From assembly GCA_020086605.1 (NCBI GenBank), contig JACBWW010000039.1:2598156-2662155 (forward strand): 64,000 nucleotides of DNA. Reading direction: 5' to 3'. Origin of the DNA: Lanius collurio. Its lineage: Eukaryota > Chordata > Aves > Passeriformes > Laniidae. Below the pieces are notes generated by a model. The model saw nothing but the letters and a program-made list of their open reading frames with translations. It was not told the origin of the DNA and did not search any database. Positions 12,401 to 25,278 of the stretch are shown one piece after another (within the stretch, counting starts at the first letter, position 1; each line of letters opens with the position of its first letter). The translations under genes were made by a program, and so were the position numbers.

Positions 12401-15400
12401 AGAGAAATAAGAGAATTCATCCCTTCTGACAGTCCATGGAACAACTGGATAAAACAGGCCTCTCTGGGGCACCAGGCAGCCTGTCCATACCCCCCACACC
12501 TGGCAGAGGAGCTGCTCTGCTGCCTTTGCCACCCTGAACATCCCTGAAGCAGCAGACTGGACTTCCCCAAAGGGACTCTGCACTGCAAGAAGCCCCAGAA
12601 GGCTTAGCAGGCATATGGCTGATCCACAACATTTTTCACAAAGTTGGCAAAAAAATTGCATTTTGATGTTGTGGAGGTTTTCCTGCTCTATAATGAGCAG
12701 CCCAGGATGCCAGTCAGCCCCAGGAGAACTGCCTACCCTACAGGCAGGAGGCTCCAGCAACTCTAAACCAGAGATTTCAAAAAGGCTTTTTGCAAATTTT
12801 GTGTCTGTTTCTAAGAATAGCAAGGACAAATGTACGGCCCAACAGAACACAAAAAGCCAAATATGGTTAAAAAACAAAGCACACCATTTATTTAGTAATA
12901 AATTATTTTGTTACTCTGTCTCCTTACTCTATAGATAAGAATATCCTCTTCTTTAAGCAGGCCAGTCAGCTCCTTTGAAGGAGAAGGGTTAGCAGAATAA
13001 AATATTTTATCTCTAATTCAGATTTTGATATAGTCAACCTAAATTCTCCTTTATCTCTGCACCTTCTTTGTGAGAGGTGAAACAAGTCACTCAGGGAATA
13101 GCATTTCAGGAAAAGCTCGTTTGTTTGGTTGGTTTTTATTTTGTCAAGTCCTGTGAGTCACAAAAAAATCCTGAATGAAACCACTGTGGGGATTTAGCCA
13201 GCTCAGCTTTTTAGCTCAAAAAAGAGTTTGATCTGCAGAGAAAGCACAGAGAAGAAAGCAGGCAGGCAAACCCAGGGAAGTAAAATTTGGCTAATTGAGT
13301 TAGGCTGGGTTCAGAGCCAAGCTAAAGGTACCAGTCGATATCAGTGTAATCCTGACCTAAGGAGCCCACTGATCACACCCAGGAGATAAACACAGAACCC
13401 TCTTTTCAAAGGGGCCTGAACTCCCCAGGTGTTTCCCTGTTCCACCAGGAGGACTCAGCTTTCAGCAGCTTTGAAGACTGGCTCACAGCACTGTCTAGGA
13501 AGGCAGCTGGAGGCAAAACACAAATCAAAAATCCCCCTAGGAATGCTCATAAAATTAATTGGCATAATTTAGTCCAGTGGGAAAGGCCTAAAAAACCCAA
13601 AAACCAACTTGGAACTCAGGTAGGGAAAGAACATGAAGTGAAGGAGGATTGGGAGAGGGGATCAGTGAAGGCACTTCTTGCTAAATATGTAAGTTACAGA
13701 GGCACAAAACTCTCCCTTAAAACAAACATGTACCAGCTGTAGATTACTTTGCTATTTATGCAGTAGCCTTAAAATACTTCAACTCTCTTGAAGCCTATGG
13801 ATGCAGCTGGGAGCTCAAGAGGAATTATGTCAAAACCATTTTTATCCTCTCTATGCAGCATGTTTGTCTCTGTTGTCCTAAACCCTTTAAACTTCTCCTC
13901 CCAAACCATACACAGGTGCTGCAGCTCAGTTTTGGGAAAGCAGAAATGCACTCAAACTTTCAGAATTCCCCCTGTCTGCTCTGGAATTAACTGGAGATCT
14001 CAAAGGACAGCCTCAAAATTCAGAATCACTTTTCAGACACCTTGAAAAAAAAAAATAAATCAGCAGAACTGTGTGAATAGACCATTTAATAGACCAAGAC
14101 AGAAGAAAAAGAGCCAAGCACGTAATACAATATAAATAAACACATCAACAAAACTGGAATATAAATTCCAGTCTCTTCACAAATGTAATTTCAGTGAAAA
14201 AGAACAATATGATATATGCAAATTAAGAAATTTCAAGAAGAAAATGAATCACCAAGTGCCTCACTGAAATGCTAATGTCTTATTCTATCACTTAACTACC
14301 AAAAAAACTCATTTGAAGGCACCTGGGCTGGGCATACCCGGGTTATTTTTGTCAAAGCAGAACAAGCAGAGCAGAGAGCTTTCACATTTTAGCCACAGCC
14401 TTGCTGTGCCCATTTGGGAGAACACCCCAACCATGCCAGCTGCTCTCTGATGTGAGTGCTAAGATGGCAAAAGCTTTTCAACCTTACCGGGGGTGAAGTG
14501 AAATGAAGGGACCACTACAAAACCAAGGGAAAATCTTGGCATTTACATTAAAAAGGAAAAAGGAAGACCACTAAAGATCATTGTTCTCTGCTTTGTGAAA
14601 CAGGTGCAGCAGCACCAAAAGACATCAGTATCCTGCACACATGACATGAACCAAGTATTTCACAGAAGGAAATGCATTAGCAGGAGATGAGTGGGTGGTC
14701 AATTTTTCAAGAGAATGAAGTCATAAAAGATTAAAGGTAAAAGCAGTCTTTTAGAAAAAAAGTTAAAAGAATGTAAAGGCAGTTTTCTCCACACTATCAC
14801 AAATATTACCCAGCCTCTCCTGTCACCTCTGTAACTGTGAGCTGTAATGAAAATTGCACTTCAATTGCACACAATGAAAGGAATTAGGAATAAACATAAA
14901 CAGGTATTTGTTCTAAGACACAGCTCACATTCAAGTGCTGCTCTCTGTATCTGTTATGTGTAGATAGACTTGAAGCTAAAAAGACAAAATGGAGAAAATA
15001 AGATTAACAAATTCTTTTAAAAAGAATACTAATGCATTAATTCTGTCTTATCTTTTGTGAATATGAAGTCATGGCCAAAATTAGCTCATTCTTCTTTGTA
15101 GCTCTAATAATTTATTTCTGCCTTTCTACAGATAGGGGAGTACTAAAAGTGACTAGGACTGAATATTACCATGCTGTTCACAGAGATTACCCACACTTAA
15201 AAAGTACTTGATACCAAACTGGCAGTTCACTCAGTCTGGATGGAGTTTAAGGTACAATCCAAGTAGATGAACTGTCAGAAAAATTTACTTTAGACAAGAT
15301 TGAACCTAGGCTGGATTTTGCTGTTAGCTATCATCTTAATAGGAAGTAGCAAATCATTGAAATAATGGCTTAAGTGTAACTTAAGGACTACATCTCTCCT

Positions 15401-18400
15401 AAAAACATATAATCCTCATAAAGCCATTTTCTCTCCTCTGGATTTCACTGAATCACTTCAACTTCATTAACAAGTTGCCACTAAAGCAAAACATTCAAGT
15501 GAGGGAAAGCAGAAGCAGTTTAGCAGAGAAATAACTTGGATATATAGCAGAGAAACCAGATTGGAAAAAGGCTAAAAAACCCCCATATATTTCTGTCATT
15601 ATATTTCTAACAGTGTTAATATTCAGAGAACCACTAGTGAAAAAAGCATTCATGGAGACAGTCAGAAGAGCCAGATTCAATCTAGCTATTAAAAAAATAA
15701 TGGAGTTTTCACCCCTAGGCAATTTTTCTAATCTAAGCCTTTGAAAATTTATTTAAAATTGTCACTGGATGCTCCCATGGAATAGGATTCCATTGTTCTC
15801 TGGGTAAAGATAAGATATGGAAGCACAACTGAAAACCTCTTTTTACCATAACCCACAGATCTGCTGAGCTACCCTTTCTAAATTCTTAAGCCATTTGGGT
15901 AGCATCAATTCCATTTGACACCACAGATCCATGTTCTAATGTTGGTGGAGTTTTAATTGGTTTAAGTGCTTAATAAAATAAATCTCATTTGAATATACTA
16001 TTTATCTCAGTTTCATAATATTCTGCAACAAGCAGATAACTAAAGTCACTACTAATTCTAGTTTTCTTTGAATCTCAGGCTTCTATTTCACCATTTCACT
16101 CCCTTGAGCCCTGGATTGCTTTTGCTGTATATTTTTATGTGAGCCAACATAAACCAGCAAGTGCAAGCTCAGGGCTAAGTTTCTAATTCAAAACAGAAAA
16201 TAACTTCTTCAGAAGCATATAAAGTTTGATTTTATTCTCAGGACTCACATTCATATGCAATTTGTTGGGCCTGTGAAATATGAGAATATATTTTTACATG
16301 TATGGCACCATGAACAGCCACCTTATTTCAGAATATCAGTATTGAAACAGCATTTGCTACCAGGAAAAGCAGAACCTTCATTCTACAGCTATTGCAGAAG
16401 TGAGATCACAGAAATCTCTAACAGAAGAAAAAGTTCCCATTTTCTTGCTTCTTACAAGCTCTAGTTCACAAGCCAAGGAACCTTAAGGTGAACAGGAAAA
16501 AAATTCAGGAACAATAGTTATGGAAGTTGGAAGGAACCAGACAAATAAAATTAAAAAAAAAAAATCACAGAACTGTTTTTAGTAAGGTTTTCTTTATGTT
16601 TTCAGTATCAATAAGGAAGTTTTTGCCACTCTTTTGTTAGATAAAATGGCAAGTGTGGAAACTACCCTACTTCTGCCTCAAGAACAAGATCAAGAAAGTA
16701 AAAGTTTTTATTATATTGGTAAAACAACTCAGTTTTGAGCAATCAATTGACTTCCAGTCATCCATCGATAACAAATTATTGCACAATTCTGTGACCAGAA
16801 AACGATGATAGGAAAACTGAAGTCATCTAGATATTCAAAGCAGGAAAAAGTATGGCTAAAGTGTAAGAATTACTTAAAAAGTCACTATGTTTCAAGTACT
16901 TCCTGTCTTTGTTAGCATGCTTCATTCTCTAATATTTATTTGCTTCTTGATCTAATCCTTGAGCAGCCCCAGACAGATAAATGGAATGGAGTGACAAAAA
17001 AAACTCCTAAAATTCAATATGTTTAATATGTTTAAAATACCACCACATCATTGTGTACCAGAGAGCAGCAGTGACAAGGATGCTGCTGTTTTCCCTGGAT
17101 ATCCTCACTCCATGGCTCTGGCCAGCCTAGGGCATCCCACAGGGGGAAAGATCTGCTTGAATGCCCCCTCTCACTGATGCCAGGGAAGGCATCCCATTCC
17201 AGTGACTTCTAACCAGGGGTTATGGTGAACACTCACCCACAGCCACATACCAGTTCCTAAAATAAAGGCCAAGACAGTTACATTATCCAGAATCTGTGAC
17301 TGTTTTGCAAAGTGTGAACCATCAAAATGCAGAATGAAGGCGTGGTGCACATGAGTCATCTCCACTCTGCCTCTCTTCCCCACGGAATAGTAAAATCCCT
17401 TGATAGTTCTCTAATTTGATATATCCCCTCTTGATGTGATTAATCACACCAGATCAAAGAAATGATGGGCACCAGCTTGCTGCTGAATGAAGAACCCCCT
17501 CATTTATGGCACCTTAACATTTGGCAGATTTTTTGGAGACAGATGGATTTAAGAAACTATTTCTTTCTCAACTTGTTCATTTCATGGTAATACTTTGAGG
17601 CAATTGAACAAAATGCTTGATTTGAAAGTCTCTGATGGCATCACAGACTCAGAATATTGTCTGTTTAAGGGCAAGAGGCAAACCTGGCTAATTTGATAGG
17701 GACACATATTCAAATTTAATATATTCCCCTCCCACCCTGCTTTTTGAAATGACAAGAAGCAGAAGCTGAAAAGGCACCCACTGGCATTGCACAGGACATG
17801 TCCTGCTGTAGATTATTTTGAAAATAAAAACAACTATCCAGAAAATCCAGAGAAGAATGAATATTTCCAATACCACACGAGAAACCCTGAAGCCCCTCAG
17901 AAAACTTAGGGCTGCAGAAAAAGGTCACAGAATAACAATATTAGGTATTCTCTATATCAACCCTTAATTATGGACCTGAAGTACATAAAAAGGATTTATT
18001 TGGGTTTTCAAATGAGGAGGATCTCCTGCAGTTTGTACAAATGGGGTTGCATTCTCAGCATTCACTCCAGCCAGTGAGTTTCCTGGACAGAACAGTTGTG
18101 GGTGTGGGATATATTCATGCAAAATGTGCTGCCTTTGAGGGCCCCAGCCCTCCCAGTGAGAGATGCACCTTCAGGTCACCACTTTTCACACACACTTGCT
18201 CTTGAAGGTCACCCTGAGAGGAATGGAGATGCTCACCAGCAAGCTGGGGATGTAACAAACCTATTAGCACCAGCCAATATAAAAATGGGAAATAAATGGT
18301 GAAAATCAGCTGGTTCCACAAAATACACACGGGCAAACATCTGTATTGAGCAAGCACATCCCTGAAAGTGTGCTCTCAGAGCAGAGCAGACTGCATTCTT

Positions 18401-20030
18401 ACAGAGCTTCTGCAAGTGAAGCCCCTTGGAAAATTAAGTACTCCAAATTTAGAATTTGCTTAGAAGCCTGACTTAAAGTTTCTTGAATAAAAACAGCCTT
18501 GTTGCATATAAACTGCCAGGTTTCTCAGCTTCAAAGAGAGAGGTAAGTGCCTGTTTGTCACTCTCACAAATGTGATCATGAATGCTGTTTTTGTTCTTGT
18601 TCTTCAAACTAGTTTTTAAACTTTACTAAATGCATGTCCTGTGGTATTAAATTATTTAAAAAATAAATAGGACTTTTCTCTTTTATAATCTGTGCAGAAA
18701 ATTCTTGGCAATAACCAGGGGGGTCAGTACAGAAAACAGAACTCATGCATTTATGAGTTTGTTTTCTTCTCCTCTAATTTGTTGTGAAAAGGTAAAGGCA
18801 GCAAATCCTGATGTTAAAAGTATATTATTCATTTATTTGTACTTACTTTATTTTCCAGCATCTTAGAAACTTCATAATTATGACTTGAATGTTTATTTAC
18901 ATTGAAACACATCCTTTGCTTCCAAGTTCTTTGTCATCTTTAACTGTCCTTTGAAGGATAAATCAAACCAATTTGTCAAAATTGGAATTAAGAGCTAGTT
19001 GCACACAATCATTTATCATGGAATACAAAGGCAGTTTCTCCAAACACGTTTTTATGCCGAGATGGATTCCTTTCAAGTTGTATGTATAGCCAGATTCCAC
19101 ATCATCTGCAAGCCACAAACAACTATAAATTCAAATTATTGTGCCTGAGACTAGTTATATCTGAACTTTTCACTTTTAGGTGCTGAACAAAGATACCATG
19201 AAAGGCAAGAAGCATTGCTCTTATCTTCATAACAGCTTTTAATTGATTGATTTGTCCTTGCACTTCAAAAGATGCTCTTCAATTTTTTTTTTTTACTGTA
19301 GAACACTTCTACACATATAAAAGCACACATAAAAGTGAAAAGATGACAATTGCAGAATGCCTGAAAAATGAGCCCCCACTAGGAGTTCTCTTTCAGGTTC
19401 ATGACTTGCTGAGCTGGTTGAGAAGGAAAACAACCATGTCCTATCGGGAATATCTCTGTCTCTGTGAACTCAGCATGGGTAACCTCAAGTTCATGCACAC
19501 AGCAGTTGTTTTGTTCTGGCTGCATTGCATTTGGCATGTGAAAAGGCAAGGGATTTTCAAGGGGGGTGACCAATTTCAGTCCAGTGTGGTCTTCCTTGTT
19601 TTCTTCCATTTTTAATATAAAATGCCTTATATTTTAAAATTTAGCAGGGAACAAACAGTTCCTGAACACTGAAACTAATGAAGCCTCCTTTCTAGTAGAT
19701 TCAAGTCTCTTGATTAATTGCCTTTTTAAGCTGAATTATACTATTTTTTCCTGCCACTTTCTACAGCATTTTCATGGAAACACACGAGCTGCCAAACTCA
19801 GCTATATAAATAAGGTGACAGCATCAAAAATTATAAGGGGAAAAGCCTGAAAACATTCATAGTGAGCTTCTTTGTCAAGGATGTTTGAAATAGATCATGG
19901 AATCGAGCAGTCCAGATATCTGCTTCTATTCGTGCCAGACTCCTGAATTTTTAAAGCATGCCTTTCATGACAGCAATACAAGGAATATCACATTTTTTTT
20001 GCCAAGATACAGCACCCAGCTCCAAGCCAA
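6471..20030. other. Unassigned AT-rich non-coding DNA
   Basis: Roughly 13.5 kb with no recognisable gene or transposon. About 6600-7660 is GC-richer and holds a 175-codon plus-strand frame at 6783-7310 that is rich in S, L, P and C and has no domain I recognise. A 162-codon minus-strand frame at 12389-12877 is similar. Both look like chance frames because several other frames overlap them at similar length. Short A or T runs are common, for example twelve T at 19283-19294. Confidence 0.5.
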
Positions 20031-20039
20031 TCACCTCAG

Positions 20040-20480
20040 AATAGTCTGAGTCCTTGGAGAGGCTGAGGAAAACAACACCTACCCTCGGGGGTGTTACCTT
20101 TCCTCCCTGTAGGAAGGCTCTTCCCAGCAGGTCTGGGACCCTGGGGACATTATCAGCCAGCCTGTCATTCCTAAGGGATTCCTGAAGGTTTTTCAGGCTT
20201 CTCTAAGCTCAGGTGGTGGCCAAGGAAGTCTCAGCTGAGTTTCCCTGCCAGCCCTGTGAGCTCAGCCACCCTGTGCTGCCTTGGAGCTCCCTTCAGGAGT
20301 TCTGACCTGTGCAGGCTCCACCAGCTCTTCTGGGGGGCTGCACCCTCAGACTGAGCAGCCCCAGGGCTGCTTTTGAGATCAGGAGTCCCTGAAATAGCAG
20401 GAAGCTTCCTCCTCAAGAGCTACAGCACTCCTGGCTGCTTCTGCAGTTTCATAAACTTTGTGACGACCTCCCCTCTGCAC
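20040..20480. other. GC-richer patch of unknown origin
   Basis: This block is visibly richer in CCAG, CTGG and CAGG words than its neighbours, but CpG dinucleotides are few, so it is not a CpG island. It contains only short frames (61 codons minus strand, 66 codons plus strand). It could be an old degraded repeat or a fragment of an untranslated exon; I cannot assign it. Confidence 0.35.
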
Positions 20481-23400
20481 CCCTTGCACACAGCTCTGGT
20501 TTTGGTGTCCTTTCTCAGATTCAGTTTGTCAAATTACACTGCTTTTATAAACATTAAGTTTGAATCACATTGAATTCTTCTGCCATGCTTCACCAGGCAT
20601 TCAGCACCCCATATTATCAGCTATCCACAATGCCATGTCTTCTTCCAGTGCTGAACTCTAATCCTGTGTTTCCTATCACTCATTTGTCAATTTTACTACA
20701 TGCTCTAAATTCCTTTAAATTGCATTAGATTTATCTAGCTTGGTTTCCAACTTCAGTCTATCCATCCTCTCACTGCTTTTTGTGTTTTCCATCAACAGTT
20801 CTTTACTACTGTATTTCTCTCTACTTCAGAGCACTTACCACAGGGGATTTATCAAAATAAAATGATAGGTGTCAGCTTGAAACACTTCAATTCCACTTCA
20901 AAAACGTCTAGGGACAGGAGTACTAAAACCTTGGGAACCAGTTTCTTTTCCATATAGATTGATAAAGTTTCAGTATAAAGCCTCATTTACATTTGAATAA
21001 ATCCTTAATCCTGTAAAGATTTCAAAATAGCTTTAAAATTGTCCCAGGTAATTCAGTCTCTGGTTCTGGTGCCTCCTGGAGGGCATAGAAATGTGTGAGA
21101 TCCTTCAGGCACAGACTCACCTCAACTGCCTACCAACCAGATAGCATCCAATCCCACAGATAATAACTTTATATACCCTTGTGGGTATTATTTTGTGTTC
21201 TACTGAAAGGGTTCTGTCTCAGCCTGTCCATGGATAGCTGTTACTGAGAGGTGAATAGAGTGGCACAGATTGAAAACATCGTATTTTGTTTGTTTTGACA
21301 TGATTTTTTCTATGTAGATATTATTCTGGACTAAGCTTGGAAATGTCAGGTAGAAGGGCATCCTCCAGGGGTGCAGAAGGTTCAGCAACCATTTTTAAGA
21401 ATTCTTAAGGTTCTTTAACACCTCTTTTCTGGCTCACAATGCCTTTTCAGTGATTTTAAGTGAAGAGGGATATGAAATTTTATCTTCTCTGATTCTACAC
21501 TGAGAAAAATCTCTGTTGACAGAGATTCATTTCCAGGCTGATACACAAGCACAGGGCTGGCTTTCTCCCACACAAGTTTATCCACAAAAAGTCTCAGTTC
21601 ATCTTTCCCCTCTCTTACCCCCAGCAACTGCAATTACCTGCTCTGGATCTTGTGTCTTCAAGACACTCCATTTTGAAAACCAAAAAACACACACATTTGG
21701 TTTGAAACATTTTTGGCAGTTTGTTTCCTCTATTCACCTGTCATTTTCTCTGTTCCTCTAGACTTATTTTAGCAATGTTTTGTGAAGCTTTTATTTCTTC
21801 CATATTGCTTCAAGCTGCTCAGCTACTTGAATAAACCCAGTAAGAGACACAATGTACTAATCCCACCTCCAGGATTTCTATTTACTCATTCATAATCCTC
21901 TGTCTCTGCTTTCTGTAGACCCTGATATCTCCTTTTTTTTTTATTTTGAGGCCAAAAGAAGTGTATCTGACATATGCTCATCTGTCAAATCCAACACATA
22001 ACCCTCACTGATTTACAGTGGGAGAGAGCATTGCTTCAGCTGAGCAACCTGCATGAGCTTTTTGTATCTCATTTCTATCTGATTGATATGACCTGCCATA
22101 GTGATTGTTTGCTTCATATTTTCTGTGCAATTAATATATTTGCAGGGGAAAAAAGTACCCTTTTATTAATTGCTGATATCTGATTTTACTTGGGTTCAAA
22201 TTCTTACTGATAAGTTCATCTTCTCAACCACACCTTCCCTTTAAGAAATGGAGTTGTCTTCTTTAAAATCAAACAACAAAATTCAAGAAAAAAATCAATG
22301 GTTTAAAAAAAAGATTGAGCAAAGAATCTTTTATTTTCTAAACCAATCATTATCATGCTTCTCCAAGGAGGACATAGGAAATATCAATACCTGTATTTCA
22401 ATGCTATAAGCAAAGAAACTGCTAAAAGCACCTCAATGCATTCAGAAATAATTGTTCACAGAGCAGATTAAGTTGAGCTTGTACTGTGGCAAGAATTGAT
22501 GTGGGAGGGAAAAGAGCTCTTCTGTAGATATTCTGACAAAATCTCATTACAAAAGAGAAAACTACAAGGGTAGATAAGATGAAATGATGTTTTGGAAATT
22601 ATAATAAGTGTTAGGGTACAAATTCGGACCACAATAAATAAGTACCTCCCAGGTGGGTACGTCCTGAGGCTAACAGAGAAAACAGATAAGCCACACTACA
22701 GAGAAGATTTAAACTTCTTTTATGTCAAAATTTAATTAATTGACTTTGCTGCATGCTTTCACAGAATCATAGTAAAACATATTGCATATTATTATTGACA
22801 TGTGTACATATTATTTTGATGAATGTGTGATCTATTACCTGAAGGAGGCAGATCAAAGAAAGAACTTCTCTTCTTTGGCTTTAACATGAAAGAGCTCACT
22901 AGAAAAGCATGAATTTTTACCTCATTTTAACCATGCCCATTAAAGCATCCTAGAAAGTGTATTGAATGTAAGAGATGCTCTGCTGCTCTGACAGGCTCTG
23001 CTGGTGCTCAACAAAAGCAGCAGAGTAGATCCCTTTGAGCTACTGCTCTGAACAAAAAAGAAAAAGCCTAAAATCCACAGGCAGGAAAGAGAAACAAGGC
23101 ACTAATTTCATGCCCTAATCCCTAAATTAAGGCAGAGGCATGCCCAACCAAATGGAGAAAGAATTTTACAAAAAACTGTATAGCCCTGATTCTAAAATTT
23201 GTAATATAATAAAGGAATTGCAAGATATTTAAATCACAAGACTAATGGAATTATAGTGACTTAGTGTTCTGACTTGCTCACCTGAAAAGGAATTTTGGAA
23301 GAAAAAGTAGGATCTCTCTAAATCTTTTGTATGATTTACCAAATTTAGGCCCCTCCATTCTCACTGAGTTATGTTTCAATAAGGAGAAGGAAAACAAGAA

Positions 23401-25264
23401 AAAAGAAATCCTTGTTTCTGAAATTAACTCTTGCTGTGAGATGTTGATTTTAAAAAATAGGGCAGATGGAGGAATGGATTTTAATATTTTCTCCAAATTT
23501 GAGTTCAGGAAAATTTGCATTCCAGAGGTCTAGACTTTACTTCTTTCTCATTTCATCAGCAGATCCTTCATCAAATGCTCCCAGAAATCAAAATGAATAC
23601 AGCAGCAGTTTCCCAGTGTGTGCCTTAGTTCCCTATGGACATCACCACTTCCCAGCTTGTGGCTCTAGGACATTCAAGCTTGACCAGGACTGGTTTACTT
23701 AACATCTTAGAAAAATTTATTCCAAAACATCACACCACCCTGGCAAGGAATGAAGCTTCAGATTGTTTTGAATAAGAAAGTGCTGTTATCCCATTTTCTG
23801 GACAGGCACAGTGAATCACCAGGTTTAAGTACCTTTTTTTCCCCAAGGCCTAGCAATAAAGAAAAAGGAAGGGATTCTCATTTTCAGTCATACATCTCAT
23901 CTGCTGGAAACCCTCTGCTCCATTGTGGGTTGCCCTCTCACAAGAGACCAAAAACCACTTCTGATGTCACATAAATCAGACAAGACACTGCCCTTCCTGG
24001 TGTGAGCCAGTCTGAGCCAGTGCTCCTGCACAGAGCAGATCAATGCCCAGCCTGCCCTGCCCTCACTCCAGTGTGACATCCGCCAGGATCCTCATTTCTT
24101 CTGGTCATTCAACCCCCACGTAATATTTTTTTAATTAATTCCAGTGTCCTAGCCAAATCCCATTTTAGCTGATTACATTCAGTCTGCCTAACGTGCCCCC
24201 TGTAGTTTTCAGGTTGTTCTTCACTTTTCTGCCCAAAGATTTATGCAGCTGTCTTGTGCAAAACAGTATTTAAGGTTTTTAAAAGTGGAAGTCATTACAG
24301 GTCACACACAGAGTTATTGCATTAGCCTCTCCTTTCTGTAGACTTACTTAGAAATTAGGACCATACAGACATCATTATATTTTCTCTTTGCATCCAAAGC
24401 TTTTAACACTGTTCATCTTCTAAAAAGCCAACATGGTCAGTGATGCAATTTCCTGATAAAGTAATAAAGATTAAGTACCAATGCAAGACCTGAAAGGGAC
24501 ATAATTTTCTGCTGGAGCCTTCAGCTGCAACACCTTAGCAAAACCTCTGGTCAGGAAGAGCAGCAAGAAAAGTTTAACTGAATTTTTTCATACACTGCTA
24601 ACAGATTAGTATTGACCAAGATGTGGCACTCCACTCAAAAAAGTGTCCTGAGGATGAACTGTGAGATATTTTACTAGAGCAGGCCCAAGCCAGAACTATT
24701 TCTAATTGAAACATGAAGGCTTTTACATTATTGAAGTCTATTCAAGTTTTGAGTATGCGAGTTGTGAAATGGCTGCATCCCCTGCTGCCACACAGACACA
24801 ATAGCTGAGGCCACACTTGGTGACCAGCTGCTTATGGACAACTTGGCCACTCATCTGAGAAGGAAATTCAGCCACAGATTCCAAAACTTCAGAGAGCTGC
24901 ATACCTGGCTTTGCTCTGCAACCTCAATCTCTGTTTCTGCTGCCATCAGATAAAATTGGTAATGAACTCACTCCAGCTCTGCACTGGACAAGATTTGGAT
25001 GGCTAATTGCAGTTTCCATCTCCTTACATGGCTCTCTACTTGTTCTCTCAGGCTTGGCCAGCTTAGTCCAGCACTGCTCTCTTCTACTGCTTTTGGCACC
25101 CTCTCCACCAATTTTGCCTTCTTTGCAACAGCAGGCTGATTACAGATGAGGGAGGTGATCAGGGCTTTCCCTAAGGTCATTGCTTAGTAAAGCACACACA
25201 ACTTCAAGCTGCATCAAATTCCCATCAAAGTCATAGTTCAACACATACAAATGTGCTTGGGTTA
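20481..25264. other. Unassigned AT-rich non-coding DNA
   Basis: No exon-like frame or known repeat. A single CACAGAATCATAG near 22763 is similar to a CR1 tail unit in reverse, but the sequence beside it is not CR1. The rest is unique-looking AT-rich sequence. Confidence 0.55.
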
Positions 25265-25278
25265 ACACACACACACAC
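25265..25278. repeat. (AC)7 microsatellite
   Basis: Seven perfect AC units are followed by a short A run. It is short, as is typical of avian dinucleotide repeats. Confidence 0.85.

Noticed and set aside
12389..12877. 162-codon minus-strand open frame
   Set aside because: No recognisable domain; overlapping frames on both strands; composition explained by a moderately GC-rich patch.
22760..22780. CACAGAATCATAG, resembling a CR1 tail unit on the minus strand
   Set aside because: No CR1 body follows; chance match or remnant too short to call.
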